A stretch of DNA of 8,208 nucleotides from Methylomonas sp. (GCA_026989715.1 JALSIU010000339.1:1-8208); one strand, 5' to 3'; counted from the stretch's first letter, positions 1-7,616 are shown. The notes: generated by a model not told the origin, from the sequence alone. Translations and numbers: made by a program.

Positions 1-744
1 GTTAATCAGGAAATACAATCCTATGATGAGTACAACCAGTGCTATTAGGCTGATGCCTGCTTTGATTAATGTATCATGTAGGAGTTCTGCATAGGCTGAT
101 TTGAGTGGGGTGATAATTTCAAACATGCCGTGTAAGTCCCCCGCATGTTTGTTTTCCATTTTATAGCCGAGTATATCTAAGCCGTCGTTATTACCCCATA
201 AGGCGGCTGATGTTGCAGGCGAGCCATGGCAGACTTCACATTGTGAGCTTAAGATAACCGGCCGGAAATAGTGAATGGTGTCGGCTTGTGCATCAACATA
301 GCTGTATTCTCTGGCACTTGGATTTTCCTGAAAGAAACGCAGTGCTGCTTTTTCTTGTGCATTCGCTTCATTATTTGGGTTGCGAGCATTGATATTAGGA
401 GCTTTGAACCTAAAATTTCCTTCTTTGGCTTTGGCTTGTACAATTTCCCAAGAAGTGGCCACGGGAACGGTCGCTAATATTTTATTTTGCCGCTCTTGTA
501 CATCTCTGATTTTATTATAGCCATTGAGTTGTTCAATGGTAAAAACACCATTATCCCACTTTTTAATCATATTGTGGCGTACCGATTCTGCAACCAGTAG
601 GAGGTTTTTGGCTTGTTCGGTTTTGAGTGTGATAATTTTCTGTTTTTCTGCTTGATAAGAAAATATCAATGCACCACTGGTTAAAATGATTAAAAAAATG
701 AGGGTACTAAGGATAACTTTTGTGCCTACCGAGTTCCAATTCAT
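1..744 (-). CDS. Membrane-anchored sensor with periplasmic c-type heme domain (Tll0287-like/DUF3365), N-terminal part
   Basis: This frame is open from the ATG at 744-742 to the window edge, giving 248 codons without a stop; the 3' end is missing. The protein starts with a short cytoplasmic tail (MNWNSVGTK). A hydrophobic segment follows at about residues 10-28, then a periplasmic stretch of about 195 residues, then a second hydrophobic segment at about 226-247. The periplasmic part holds one CxxCH motif (C169, C172, H173), which covalently attaches c-type heme. Two flanking membrane helices with this motif match the Tll0287-like (DUF3365) sensory domain, which in known proteins is usually followed by HAMP plus a chemotaxis, histidine-kinase or GGDEF output. 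Which output applies here cannot be seen. The likely role is sensing redox state or a small ligand through heme in the periplasm. The start is supported by an AAAGGT ribosome site 7 nt upstream. The gene is divergent from parC and probably has its own promoter. Family assignment rests on motif and topology only. Confidence 0.8.
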   Translation of the reverse strand, partial: MNWNSVGTKVILSTLIFLIILTSGALIFSYQAEKQKIITLKTEQAKNLLLVAESVRHNMIKKWDNGVFTIEQLNGYNKIRDVQERQNKILATVPVATSWEIVQAKAKEGNFRFKAPNINARNPNNEANAQEKAALRFFQENPSAREYSYVDAQADTIHYFRPVILSSQCEVCHGSPATSAALWGNNDGLDILGYKMENKHAGDLHGMFEIITPLKSAYAELLHDTLIKAGISLIALVVLIIGLYFLIN

Positions 745-750
745 AGTGTT

Positions 751-757
751 TACCTTT
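751..757 (-). promoter_or_regulatory. Ribosome binding site of the heme sensor gene
   Basis: On the minus strand this reads AAAGGTA, ending 6 nt before the ATG at 744-742. It is a moderate Shine-Dalgarno match and supports that ATG as the start. Confidence 0.6.
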
Positions 758-967
758 TATTTTTTATTATTGGGATTGTATCGTCAGCTCTTGTTTAAAC
801 TTAAAGTATTTTTTAAGGCGTGATATTTTTTTGCGCGGCAACATGTAGCACTGACTTCCATATTAAGTTTAATCAATAGATGATTCATTTTGCGGTAAAG
901 TGACTTCGGGCGCAAATTTATCGCTTGGAAATGTGCAGCTTGTCACTGTCTTGTGTTGTGTTATATG

Positions 968-980
968 AGCAATGATTGCT
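968..980. promoter_or_regulatory. 13-nt palindrome upstream of the parC promoter, possible operator
   Basis: AGCAAT-G-ATTGCT is a perfect inverted repeat with 6-nt arms around one central base. It ends 20 nt before the putative -35 of parC. The position would suit an activator or a repressor of either divergent gene. No known consensus is recognised, and a palindrome this short can occur by chance in AT-rich DNA. Confidence 0.2.
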
Positions 981-1000
981 TAGCCGACAATATTAGTGTT

Positions 1001-1028
1001 TTGACAAGTATAGACTATAGGCTAATAT
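1001..1028 (+). promoter_or_regulatory. Candidate sigma70 promoter for parC and the operon
   Basis: A perfect TTGACA -35 at 1001-1006 is followed after 16 nt by TAATAT at 1023-1028, which matches four of six positions of the -10 consensus. Transcription would start near 1035, leaving a leader of about 37 nt before the parC ATG. TATAG is repeated at 1009, 1016, 1026 and 1049, so the exact -10 is uncertain. Confidence 0.5.
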
Positions 1029-1071
1029 AGCTTGTTTCCATATAACAATATAGATGATGATTAAATAATAA

Positions 1072-3306
1072 ATGGGCATTCAGGATAATTTTGAGCAGCT
1101 ACCCCTAAAGGATTTTACCGAAAAAGCATATTTGGATTATTCCATGTACGTAATTTTGGATCGTGCTTTGCCGCATATTGGTGATGGCTTAAAGCCTGTG
1201 CAGCGGCGTATTGTGTATGCGATGTCGGAATTGGGGCTCAGTGCCTTGTCCAAGCATAAAAAATCGGCGCGTACGGTTGGGGATGTATTGGGTAAATATC
1301 ACCCACATGGCGATACCGCGTGTTATGAAGCAATGGTGTTAATGGCACAACCCTTTTCGTATCGTTATCCATTAGTTGATGGGCAGGGTAACTGGGGCTC
1401 GCCTGATGATCCTAAGTCTTTTGCGGCCATGCGTTATACCGAGTCGCGATTAACGGCTTATGCGCAGACGTTACTCAGCGAATTAGGCCAGGGGACGGTT
1501 GCTTGGAAAGATAATTTTGATGGCACTTTAAAAGAGCCGGAATTATTGCCGGCGCGATTACCTAATATATTATTGAATGGTACGATGGGAATTGCGGTGG
1601 GGATGGCGACCGATATTCCACCGCATAATTTACGTGAAGTGGCTAACGCTTGCGTACATTTATTAGATGCCCCTGATGCTGGTATTGACGATTTGTTTAA
1701 ATTTATTCAAGGGCCTGATTATCCGACAGAGGCTGAAATTACCAGTAGCCGTGAAGATATTCAGAAAATTTATATTAAGGGCTCAGGTTCTATTCGCATG
1801 CGTGCTAAATATGAATTGGAAGACCATAATATTGTGATAACGGCTTTGCCGCATCAAGTTTCCGGCGCTAAGTTGCTGGAGCAGATTGCAGCACAAATGC
1901 AGGCGAAGAAGTTGCCTATGATTGAAGATTTGCGTGATGAATCAGATCATGAAAACCCAACGCGTTTGGTGGTGATGCCAAAATCAAAACGGGCTGATGT
2001 GGATGCGATTATGTCACATTTATTTGCAACCACCGATTTGGAAAAAAATTACCGTGTTAACCTGAATATGATTGGCTTAAATGGCCGGCCGCAAGTGAAA
2101 GGTTTGCGTGAGATTTTAGTGGAGTGGTTGAGTTTTCGTACTGAAACCGTACGCAGACGCTTACAATATCGTTTAGATAAAATATTGGCGCGATTACATA
2201 TTTTGGAAGGCTTATTAATTGCCTTTTTAAATATAGATGCAGTCATTGCCATTATTCGTACTGAAGAGAAACCTAAACCGGTACTGATGGAACGCTTTGG
2301 GATTACGGATATTCAGGCCGAGGCTATTTTAGAGTTAAAATTGCGCCATTTAGCTAAGCTAGAAGAAATGGCCATTAAAGGTGAGCAAGCGGAGTTGGAA
2401 AAAGAGCGTGATAGTTTACAAAAAACATTAGGCTCAACGCGCTTGCTCAATCGTTTAATCAGAAAAGAAATTTTACAGGATGCAGATAAATACGGTGATG
2501 AGCGACGCTCCATCATTGTTGAGCGAGGCGCGGCACAAGCCTTAAGTGCAACGGCACTGATTGCCAATGAACCGGTGACTATTGTGTTATCACAAAAAGG
2601 CTGGATACGGGCGGCTAAAGGTCATGATATTGAAGCAAAAACATTAAACTATCGTGCGGGAGATGCTTATTTAGATGCCGTTTTAGGGCGAACGACTCAG
2701 CCTGTTTTTGTGTTTGATTCAACCGGTCGCGCTTATGTTACCTCAACGCATGATTTACCTTCAGCACGTAGTCAAGGCGAGCCTTTAACAGGACGTTTAA
2801 AGCCACCGGCCGGGGCTGTTTTTACGCATTTATGGGCTGGCCAAGATGAGGATACTTTATTGATGGCTAGTGATGCGGGTTATGGCTTTAGAGTCCGGCA
2901 AAAAGAGTTGCTGTCGAAAAATAAAGCAGGTAAGGCGGTTGTGATTTTACCCAAGGGAGCGCAGTTACTTGCGCCACTTAAAGTTAATAATACGAGTGAT
3001 TTAATCGCCGTGGCAACCTTGCAAGGGCGTTTATTGGTTTTTCCTGCAGCGGCTTTACCTGCTTTAGCGCGTGGTAAAGGAAATAAATTGATTCAAATTC
3101 TGCCGGCAGATTTTGCGGCAGGGACTGATAAAGTAGTGGCTGTGGCAGTGATTGCAGAAAATGCCGCTTTAAAACTACTCGCCGGTAAACGAACGTTGAC
3201 GTTGAAGAAAAATGATTTGGCGGATTATCTAGGGGTAAGAGCTAAACGTGGACAGTTGTTACCGCGTGGTTTTCAGCGCGTAGAGCAACTGATGAGTACT
3301 GAGTAA
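1072..3306 (+). CDS. parC: DNA topoisomerase IV subunit A (ParC)
   Basis: ParC is the DNA-cleaving subunit of topoisomerase IV. With ParE it passes one duplex through another to decatenate daughter chromosomes and relax supercoils. The 744-residue length is close to E. coli ParC (752). The winged-helix/catalytic part covers about residues 30-150, with KYHPHGDTACYEAM at 75-88 and AAMRYTESRL at 118-127. The catalytic tyrosine is Y122 (E. coli Y120), next to R121. Tower and coiled-coil regions follow to about 490 (LHILEGLL, AILELKLRHLAKLEEM). The C-terminal part from about 495 is a degenerate beta-pinwheel. It lacks the GyrA box, and its LPSARSQGEPLTG matches ParC, not GyrA. The residue aligned with E. 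coli Ser80 is T82, and Glu84 is kept as E86. An in-frame TAA at 1069-1071 directly precedes the ATG, so the start cannot lie further upstream. No clear Shine-Dalgarno is seen in the AT-rich leader. It is the first gene of a likely operon, 3 nt before mrcB. Confidence 0.97.
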   Translation: MGIQDNFEQLPLKDFTEKAYLDYSMYVILDRALPHIGDGLKPVQRRIVYAMSELGLSALSKHKKSARTVGDVLGKYHPHGDTACYEAMVLMAQPFSYRYPLVDGQGNWGSPDDPKSFAAMRYTESRLTAYAQTLLSELGQGTVAWKDNFDGTLKEPELLPARLPNILLNGTMGIAVGMATDIPPHNLREVANACVHLLDAPDAGIDDLFKFIQGPDYPTEAEITSSREDIQKIYIKGSGSIRMRAKYELEDHNIVITALPHQVSGAKLLEQIAAQMQAKKLPMIEDLRDESDHENPTRLVVMPKSKRADVDAIMSHLFATTDLEKNYRVNLNMIGLNGRPQVKGLREILVEWLSFRTETVRRRLQYRLDKILARLHILEGLLIAFLNIDAVIAIIRTEEKPKPVLMERFGITDIQAEAILELKLRHLAKLEEMAIKGEQAELEKERDSLQKTLGSTRLLNRLIRKEILQDADKYGDERRSIIVERGAAQALSATALIANEPVTIVLSQKGWIRAAKGHDIEAKTLNYRAGDAYLDAVLGRTTQPVFVFDSTGRAYVTSTHDLPSARSQGEPLTGRLKPPAGAVFTHLWAGQDEDTLLMASDAGYGFRVRQKELLSKNKAGKAVVILPKGAQLLAPLKVNNTSDLIAVATLQGRLLVFPAAALPALARGKGNKLIQILPADFAAGTDKVVAVAVIAENAALKLLAGKRTLTLKKNDLADYLGVRAKRGQLLPRGFQRVEQLMSTE

Positions 3307-3309
3307 TTT

Positions 3310-5676
3310 ATGGCGGTTGCAAAAAAAACAGCCAAAGCCCGCACACCTCGGAAGCGTAAGCCTAAAGCACCGCCTAAGCCGTCATGGTGGAAACGTCTCT
3401 GGCGATATATTAAAAAGCCGGTTTTAATCAGTGTGGCGACACTCACATTCGTTTTTGTGTGTTATTTGGGGTATTTGGATTATACCGTTAGAAAACAGTT
3501 TGCCGGTCGGCGTTGGGCGATTCCGGCGCGAGTTTATGCCAGTCCTGTAGAAATTTATGCCGGTTTACCCATGAGCGTGGGGCAATTTTCGGGATTATTG
3601 CAAGATTTACATTATCGCCCTGATCGCAATGTGTCTTCGCAAGCGACTTATGACAAAAAGGCGCGGCATATCACGTTAAAAACGCGAGAATTCACTTTTT
3701 GGGATAAAACGGAGCCGGTGCACTATATTCGTGTGGCTTTTTCGGATAAGGGTATTCGTAAGATTACGGATTTGCAAACGCATCGCGAATTAGCGGTCGT
3801 GCGTTTGGAACCTGTGCAAATAGGCAGTTTTTATCCTGCGCATAAAGAAGACAGAGTACTGGTAAAATTGGAGGCAGTGCCTAAAACTTTAATACAAGGC
3901 TTATTGGCCACTGAAGATCGCGATTTTTATCAACATATTGGTATTTCGTTTAAAGGCATTGCACGGGCTATGTGGGTTAATTTAAAAGCAGGCGGCTTTG
4001 TGCAAGGTGGGAGTACCATTACCCAGCAATTAGTGAAAAATTTTTATTTAAGTTCGGAGCGGAGTTTACAGCGTAAAATCAATGAAGCGTTGATGGCGTT
4101 AATTTTAGAATTGCGTTTTAGTAAGGAGGCTATTTTAGAGGCTTATTTAAATGAAGTGTATTTAGGTCAAGATGGTGCGCATGCCATTCATGGTTTTGGT
4201 TTGGCGAGTGAGTTTTATTTTTCGCGTCCCTTGCATGAGCTGCCTTTACACCAAGTGACTGCTTTAGTCGCATTGATTAGAGGCCCGAGTTATTATGATT
4301 TACGCAGAAAGCCCGAGCGTGCTTTACGGCGGCGTAATTTGGTGTTGGCGGAAATGTTGGCGCAGGGATATATTTCCGAATTAGACGCACAACAGGCGAC
4401 GAAAAAGCCAATTAATGCCGTGCCTTTTGTGCATCGGCCTGCTAATCGTTATCCGGCATTTATTGATTTGATTCGGCGGCAATTAAGTGTGGAATATGAT
4501 GAGGCCGATTTAACCTCAGAGGGTTTGAGTATTTTTACGACGTTAGATACTCAGGTGCAAGATGCTTTAAATAGCAGTATTGTGCAGCAATTGGCTAAAA
4601 TTGAGCAGCGTAAAAATGCAAAAAAATTAGAAGTAGCCGCTGTGGTGACGCGGCGTGATACGGGGGAAATTGTTGCTTTAGCGGGCGGGCGAGATAATCA
4701 GCGTTCAGGTTTTAACCGTGCTTTGCGTGCCTTACGCCCCATCGGTTCTTTAATTAAGCCGATTGTCTATTTGACCGCTTTGGAATACCCTGACAAATAC
4801 ACCTTTATTACGCCTATTAGTGATACGCGTATCCGTATTAAAGCTGAGAAAGGTAAAGTATGGCAACCTAGCAATTATGACCATAAAGAACATGGCGATG
4901 TGCCGTTGCATACTGCTTTAGCGCATTCTTATAATTTGGCAACCGTACGTATGGGGATGGATATTGGCGTGGGGCGTATTGCAAAAACCTTACGTGCAAC
5001 AGGAGTGACACGCCCCATTAATTTATACCCTTCCATGTTATTAGGGGCATTGCCGATGACACCCTTTGAAGTGACGCAGATGTATCAGACCTTGGCGGGA
5101 GATGGTTTTGCGATGCCTTTGCGTGCTATCAGTGCGGTTATGGATGAGCGCGGGCAGATATTACAGCGTTACCCTTATGCCTTGAAACAGGAATTAGACC
5201 CTGCGGCAACTTATTTGACAAATCGAATTTTGCAAGAAGTGATGCGCGATGGAACGGGGCGTTCTGCCTATTGGCAATTACCTAAAAGTTTGCATGTTGC
5301 CGGTAAGACAGGGACGACAAATGGTTTAAAAGATAGCTGGTTTGCAGGCTATAGTGGCGATTATTTGGCGGTAGTTTGGCTTGGGCGTGATGATAATAAA
5401 TCAACCGGTGTAACGGGGGCAAGTGGTGCATTGCGAATATGGAGCCGTTTGATGCAGAAAGTGGCTAAACAGCCTGTGTATTTATCGATGCCGGATACGG
5501 TGCAAAACGTCTGGATTGATGCAGAAACGGGTTTAAAAGCCAATGAATTGTGCGCCGGTGCGGTACGCTATCCGTTTGTACGAGGCTCAGAACCTGCGAA
5601 AGATGCGCCTTGTGTGTCATCAACTGTGAATAAAGCCAAAACATGGCTAAATGATTTTATTGAGGAAACATTTTAA
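3310..5676 (+). CDS. mrcB: Penicillin-binding protein 1B, bifunctional glycosyltransferase/transpeptidase
   Basis: Class A PBP of the inner membrane that polymerises lipid II into glycan strands and cross-links the peptides. Its 788 residues compare with 844 in E. coli PBP1B; the cytoplasmic tail and C-terminus are shorter. The order is a Lys/Arg/Pro-rich tail (1-37), one membrane helix (about 38-57), a UB2H-like domain (about 72-165) where the E. coli enzyme binds activator LpoB, a GT51 glycosyltransferase (about 185-365) and a transpeptidase (about 440-720). GT51 motifs are complete: EDRDFYQH with catalytic E202, GGSTITQQLVKN (233-244), RKINEALMALILE (255-267), EAYLNEVYLGQ (277-287) and RGPSYYD. 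Transpeptidase motifs are S480-x-x-K483, S540-Y-N542 and K666-T-G. C748 and C768 match the cysteine pair near the E. coli C-terminus and may form a disulfide. The UB2H domain and overall alignment favour PBP1B over PBP1A. The gene starts 3 nt after parC with only a weak GAG upstream, suggesting coupled translation, and overlaps lolA by 1 nt. No LpoB gene is in the window. Confidence 0.95.
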   Translation: MAVAKKTAKARTPRKRKPKAPPKPSWWKRLWRYIKKPVLISVATLTFVFVCYLGYLDYTVRKQFAGRRWAIPARVYASPVEIYAGLPMSVGQFSGLLQDLHYRPDRNVSSQATYDKKARHITLKTREFTFWDKTEPVHYIRVAFSDKGIRKITDLQTHRELAVVRLEPVQIGSFYPAHKEDRVLVKLEAVPKTLIQGLLATEDRDFYQHIGISFKGIARAMWVNLKAGGFVQGGSTITQQLVKNFYLSSERSLQRKINEALMALILELRFSKEAILEAYLNEVYLGQDGAHAIHGFGLASEFYFSRPLHELPLHQVTALVALIRGPSYYDLRRKPERALRRRNLVLAEMLAQGYISELDAQQATKKPINAVPFVHRPANRYPAFIDLIRRQLSVEYDEADLTSEGLSIFTTLDTQVQDALNSSIVQQLAKIEQRKNAKKLEVAAVVTRRDTGEIVALAGGRDNQRSGFNRALRALRPIGSLIKPIVYLTALEYPDKYTFITPISDTRIRIKAEKGKVWQPSNYDHKEHGDVPLHTALAHSYNLATVRMGMDIGVGRIAKTLRATGVTRPINLYPSMLLGALPMTPFEVTQMYQTLAGDGFAMPLRAISAVMDERGQILQRYPYALKQELDPAATYLTNRILQEVMRDGTGRSAYWQLPKSLHVAGKTGTTNGLKDSWFAGYSGDYLAVVWLGRDDNKSTGVTGASGALRIWSRLMQKVAKQPVYLSMPDTVQNVWIDAETGLKANELCAGAVRYPFVRGSEPAKDAPCVSSTVNKAKTWLNDFIEETF
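5661..5668 (+). promoter_or_regulatory. Ribosome binding site of lolA inside the mrcB 3' end
   Basis: TGAGGAAA contains a strong GAGG core lying 10 nt before the lolA ATG. It sits in the last codons of mrcB, so translation of the two genes is probably coupled through the TAATG overlap. Confidence 0.7.
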
Positions 5677-6290
5677 TGAGAAAGATATTAGGATTGGTGC
5701 TGTTATTGTGCGCCTTAATGGTGCATGCTGAACCGACAGCGGTACAGCAATTAGAAAATTTTATTGCTAAAGCGAAAAATATTCAGGCAAACTTTGTGCA
5801 AAATTCTTTGAGTGAGTCGGGGAGCGTGATGCAACGTAGTGAAGGAACTTTTTATTTGCAGCAGCCCGGTAAATTTCGCTGGAACTATCAGAAACCCTAT
5901 CAGCAAGAAATTGTTTCTAAAGAGGGAAAAGTTTGGTTTTATGATGCAGATTTAGAACAGGTCATTATTAAAAAAATTGATGAGTCTATCGGTGATACGC
6001 CTGCATTATTATTGAGTGGTAGTATTGATTTAAACACAAAATATACCCTTGTTGGTCAAGCAAAACGCGGGGATTTGCTTTGGCTGAAATTAATTCCGAA
6101 AAGCAGCGATAGCAGTTTTAAATATATTAGAGTGGGTTTAAAAAATGACGTACTTTATGGGATGGAATTAAGTGATAATTTTGGCCAGTTAACGCAAATT
6201 ATTTTTTCTAATGTTAAAACGCCTGCAACACTCGATGCGAGTTTATTTGAATTTGTCGCGCCACCCGGTACGGATGTATTTGAAGGCTAA
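5676..6290 (+). CDS. lolA: Outer-membrane lipoprotein carrier protein LolA
   Basis: LolA is the periplasmic chaperone that takes lipoproteins released from the inner membrane by LolCDE and hands them to LolB at the outer membrane. It has 204 residues (E. coli precursor 203). A Sec signal peptide is clear: MRK, a hydrophobic core LGLVLLLCALMV, and a likely cleavage after VHA (residue 18). The mature part has the family pattern: an N-terminal helix with AKNIQANFVQ, then EGTFYLQQPGKFRW (57-69), KVWFYDADLEQV, and a C-terminal SLFEFVAPPGTDV. F67 aligns with E. coli mature Phe47. Q63 takes the place of E. coli mature Arg43, a residue known to matter for lipoprotein release. The start is well supported: the signal peptide begins at once, a strong GAGG site precedes it, and the ATG overlaps the mrcB stop as TAATG. 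lolA followed by rarA is a common gammaproteobacterial pairing. Confidence 0.95.
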   Translation: MRKILGLVLLLCALMVHAEPTAVQQLENFIAKAKNIQANFVQNSLSESGSVMQRSEGTFYLQQPGKFRWNYQKPYQQEIVSKEGKVWFYDADLEQVIIKKIDESIGDTPALLLSGSIDLNTKYTLVGQAKRGDLLWLKLIPKSSDSSFKYIRVGLKNDVLYGMELSDNFGQLTQIIFSNVKTPATLDASLFEFVAPPGTDVFEG

Positions 6291-6307
6291 TGAAAAAGAT
6301 TGATTGA
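6290..6307 (+). other. Five-codon reading frame (MKKID) at the lolA/rarA junction
   Basis: An ATG overlaps the lolA stop as TAATG and opens a frame of five codons, MKKID, ending at TGA 6305-6307. It overlaps the rarA TTG start (6300-6302) in another frame. It could be a chance ATG, a tiny re-initiation cistron that passes ribosomes to the TTG, or the remains of an original rarA start. One base fewer in the run of five A's would place the ATG in frame with rarA. Confidence 0.3.
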
Positions 6308-7616
6308 GGCCAAGCATTTGCAAACTAAACCTTTAGCCGATTTAATGCGCCCTGAGTCCTTAGACGATTATGTGGGGCAAAAGCATTTATTACAGCCGGG
6401 CAAGCCGTTGTATGAGGCGATTCATTCAGGCCGCTTGCATTCGATGATATTTTGGGGGCCGCCCGGTACAGGTAAAACGACTTTAGCACGTATGATTGCC
6501 AAGCATTCGCATGCTGAATTTATACCGATTTCAGCGGTATTGGCAGGAGTCAAAGAGATTCGGGCGGCGGTCGCGGCGGCTAAGCAAATACAGCAACAAG
6601 AGCAGCGGCGTACTATTTTATTTGTTGATGAAGTGCATCGTTTTAATAAAGCACAACAAGATGCTTTTTTACCGCATGTAGAGGATGGTACGGTCGTTTT
6701 TTTAGGGGCAACCACTGAGAACCCATCATTTGCACTCAATAATGCGTTGTTATCACGAGCGCGGGTTTATGTATTAAATGCTTTGACCATTGAGGATTTG
6801 TTGGCCTTGATTGATAAGGTGCTAAGGGATGAAACAAAAGGCTTTGGCCGGTTGGGCATTAAATTATCAGACGATTTAAAACAACAATTTTCAGCGGCGG
6901 CCGATGGCGATGCTAGGCGTTTACTCAATTATTTAGAAATAGCCGTAGAATTGGTACAGGCGAGGCAATGTCATGAGGTAACACCGGAGATTGCCAGGGA
7001 AGTTTTAGCCGGTGGGGTACGTCGTTTTGATAATCAAGGGGAAGAATTTTATAACCAGATTTCTGCTTTGCATAAGTCGGTGCGGGGTAGTTCACCCGAT
7101 GCGGCTTTGTATTGGTTTTGTCGGATGCTCGATGGTGGCTGTGATCCTTTATATCTTGCACGGCGTATTGTACGCATTGCTTCGGAAGATATTGGCAATG
7201 CCGACCCGCGTGCGTTGCAATTAACTATTAATGCTTGGGAAACTCAAGAAAGACTCGGTAGCCCTGAAGGAGAACTGGCTTTGGCGCAGGCTTTGGTTTA
7301 TATGGCGTGTGCACCAAAAAGTAATGCTGTCTATATGGCATATAATGCGGCGATGCGTGATGCGAAACAACAGGGAAGTTTGCCTGTGCCGGTGCATTTA
7401 AGAAATGCGCCTACTAAGTTAATGCAAGAGTTGGATTATGGCAAAGCCTACCGTTATGCGCACAATGAGCCGGAAGCGTATGCAGCAGGTGAGCATTATT
7501 TTCCGGATGATATGTTAGATCCTCAGTATTACCAGCCGGTTGCGCGTGGCCTGGAAATAAAAATTGCAGAAAAATTAAAACATTTACGAGAATTAGATAA
7601 AATAGCAGGAAAATAA
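6300..7616 (+). CDS. rarA: Replication-associated recombination protein A (RarA/MgsA), AAA+ ATPase
   Basis: RarA is a AAA+ ATPase related to clamp-loader subunits and to eukaryotic Mgs1/WRNIP1. It acts at stalled replication forks and, in E. coli, associates with SSB and the replisome. The 438 residues compare with 447 in E. coli. Visible motifs are Walker A GPPGTGKTT (53-61), Walker B ILFVDEVH (106-113), sensor 1 GATTEN (136-141), arginine-finger region LLSRAR (150-155) and sensor 2 GDARRLLN (203-210). The RarA C-terminal oligomerisation region follows, with SALHKSVRGS, IASEDIGNADPRA, CAPKSNAVY, PVHLRNAPTKLM and YRYAHNEPEAYAAGEHYFP. The start is uncertain. TTG at 6300 is the only start codon after the in-frame TGA at 6291-6293, and a second TTG lies at 6318. 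Conservation with E. coli begins near PLADLMRPESL (residues 11-21), so either TTG would keep the domain. AAGG at 6283-6286 lies 13 nt before the first TTG, a long spacing. The gap after lolA is 9 nt, so it belongs to the operon and is probably its last gene. Confidence 0.95.
   Translation: MIEAKHLQTKPLADLMRPESLDDYVGQKHLLQPGKPLYEAIHSGRLHSMIFWGPPGTGKTTLARMIAKHSHAEFIPISAVLAGVKEIRAAVAAAKQIQQQEQRRTILFVDEVHRFNKAQQDAFLPHVEDGTVVFLGATTENPSFALNNALLSRARVYVLNALTIEDLLALIDKVLRDETKGFGRLGIKLSDDLKQQFSAAADGDARRLLNYLEIAVELVQARQCHEVTPEIAREVLAGGVRRFDNQGEEFYNQISALHKSVRGSSPDAALYWFCRMLDGGCDPLYLARRIVRIASEDIGNADPRALQLTINAWETQERLGSPEGELALAQALVYMACAPKSNAVYMAYNAAMRDAKQQGSLPVPVHLRNAPTKLMQELDYGKAYRYAHNEPEAYAAGEHYFPDDMLDPQYYQPVARGLEIKIAEKLKHLRELDKIAGK

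Larger units (their letters stand above)
745..1071. other. Divergent intergenic region between heme sensor and parC
   Basis: This 327-nt AT-rich spacer separates two divergent genes. It holds no ORF, tRNA or other RNA gene that I can recognise. It has a good plus-strand promoter candidate for parC (1001-1028). On the minus strand a TACAAT hexamer at 780-775 could be the -10 of the sensor gene, but I see no good -35 at 16-18 nt from it. Small palindromes are present: GTTTAAAC at 793-800, AATCA/TGATT arms at 871-875 and 881-885, and a 13-nt palindrome at 968-980. None matches a regulator site that I can name. Confidence 0.6.

Noticed and set aside
271..477. Plus-strand open frame of 68 codons
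   Set aside because: It lies antisense to the heme sensor coding region, whose frame is longer, has a CxxCH motif and membrane helices. The translation resembles no family and is most likely a shadow.
793..800. GTTTAAAC palindrome as an operator or repeat
   Set aside because: An 8-nt AT-rich palindrome is expected by chance in a spacer of this composition, and no second copy was noticed nearby.
2313..2567. Minus-strand open frame inside parC
   Set aside because: It is antisense to the conserved ParC coiled-coil region; low-complexity Ser/Arg-rich translation, no family resemblance.
6290..6302. Programmed frameshift on the A-run to join the ATG at 6290 to rarA
   Set aside because: The run is five A's then G, preceded by G, so it does not give a classic A-AAA-AAG slip site. 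Reaching the rarA frame needs a +1 or -2 shift. TTG initiation is simpler.
6422..6739. Minus-strand open frame of 105 codons
   Set aside because: It is fully antisense to the Walker A-sensor 1 region of rarA. It is Cys/Ser/Ala rich without a domain, as expected for a reverse shadow.
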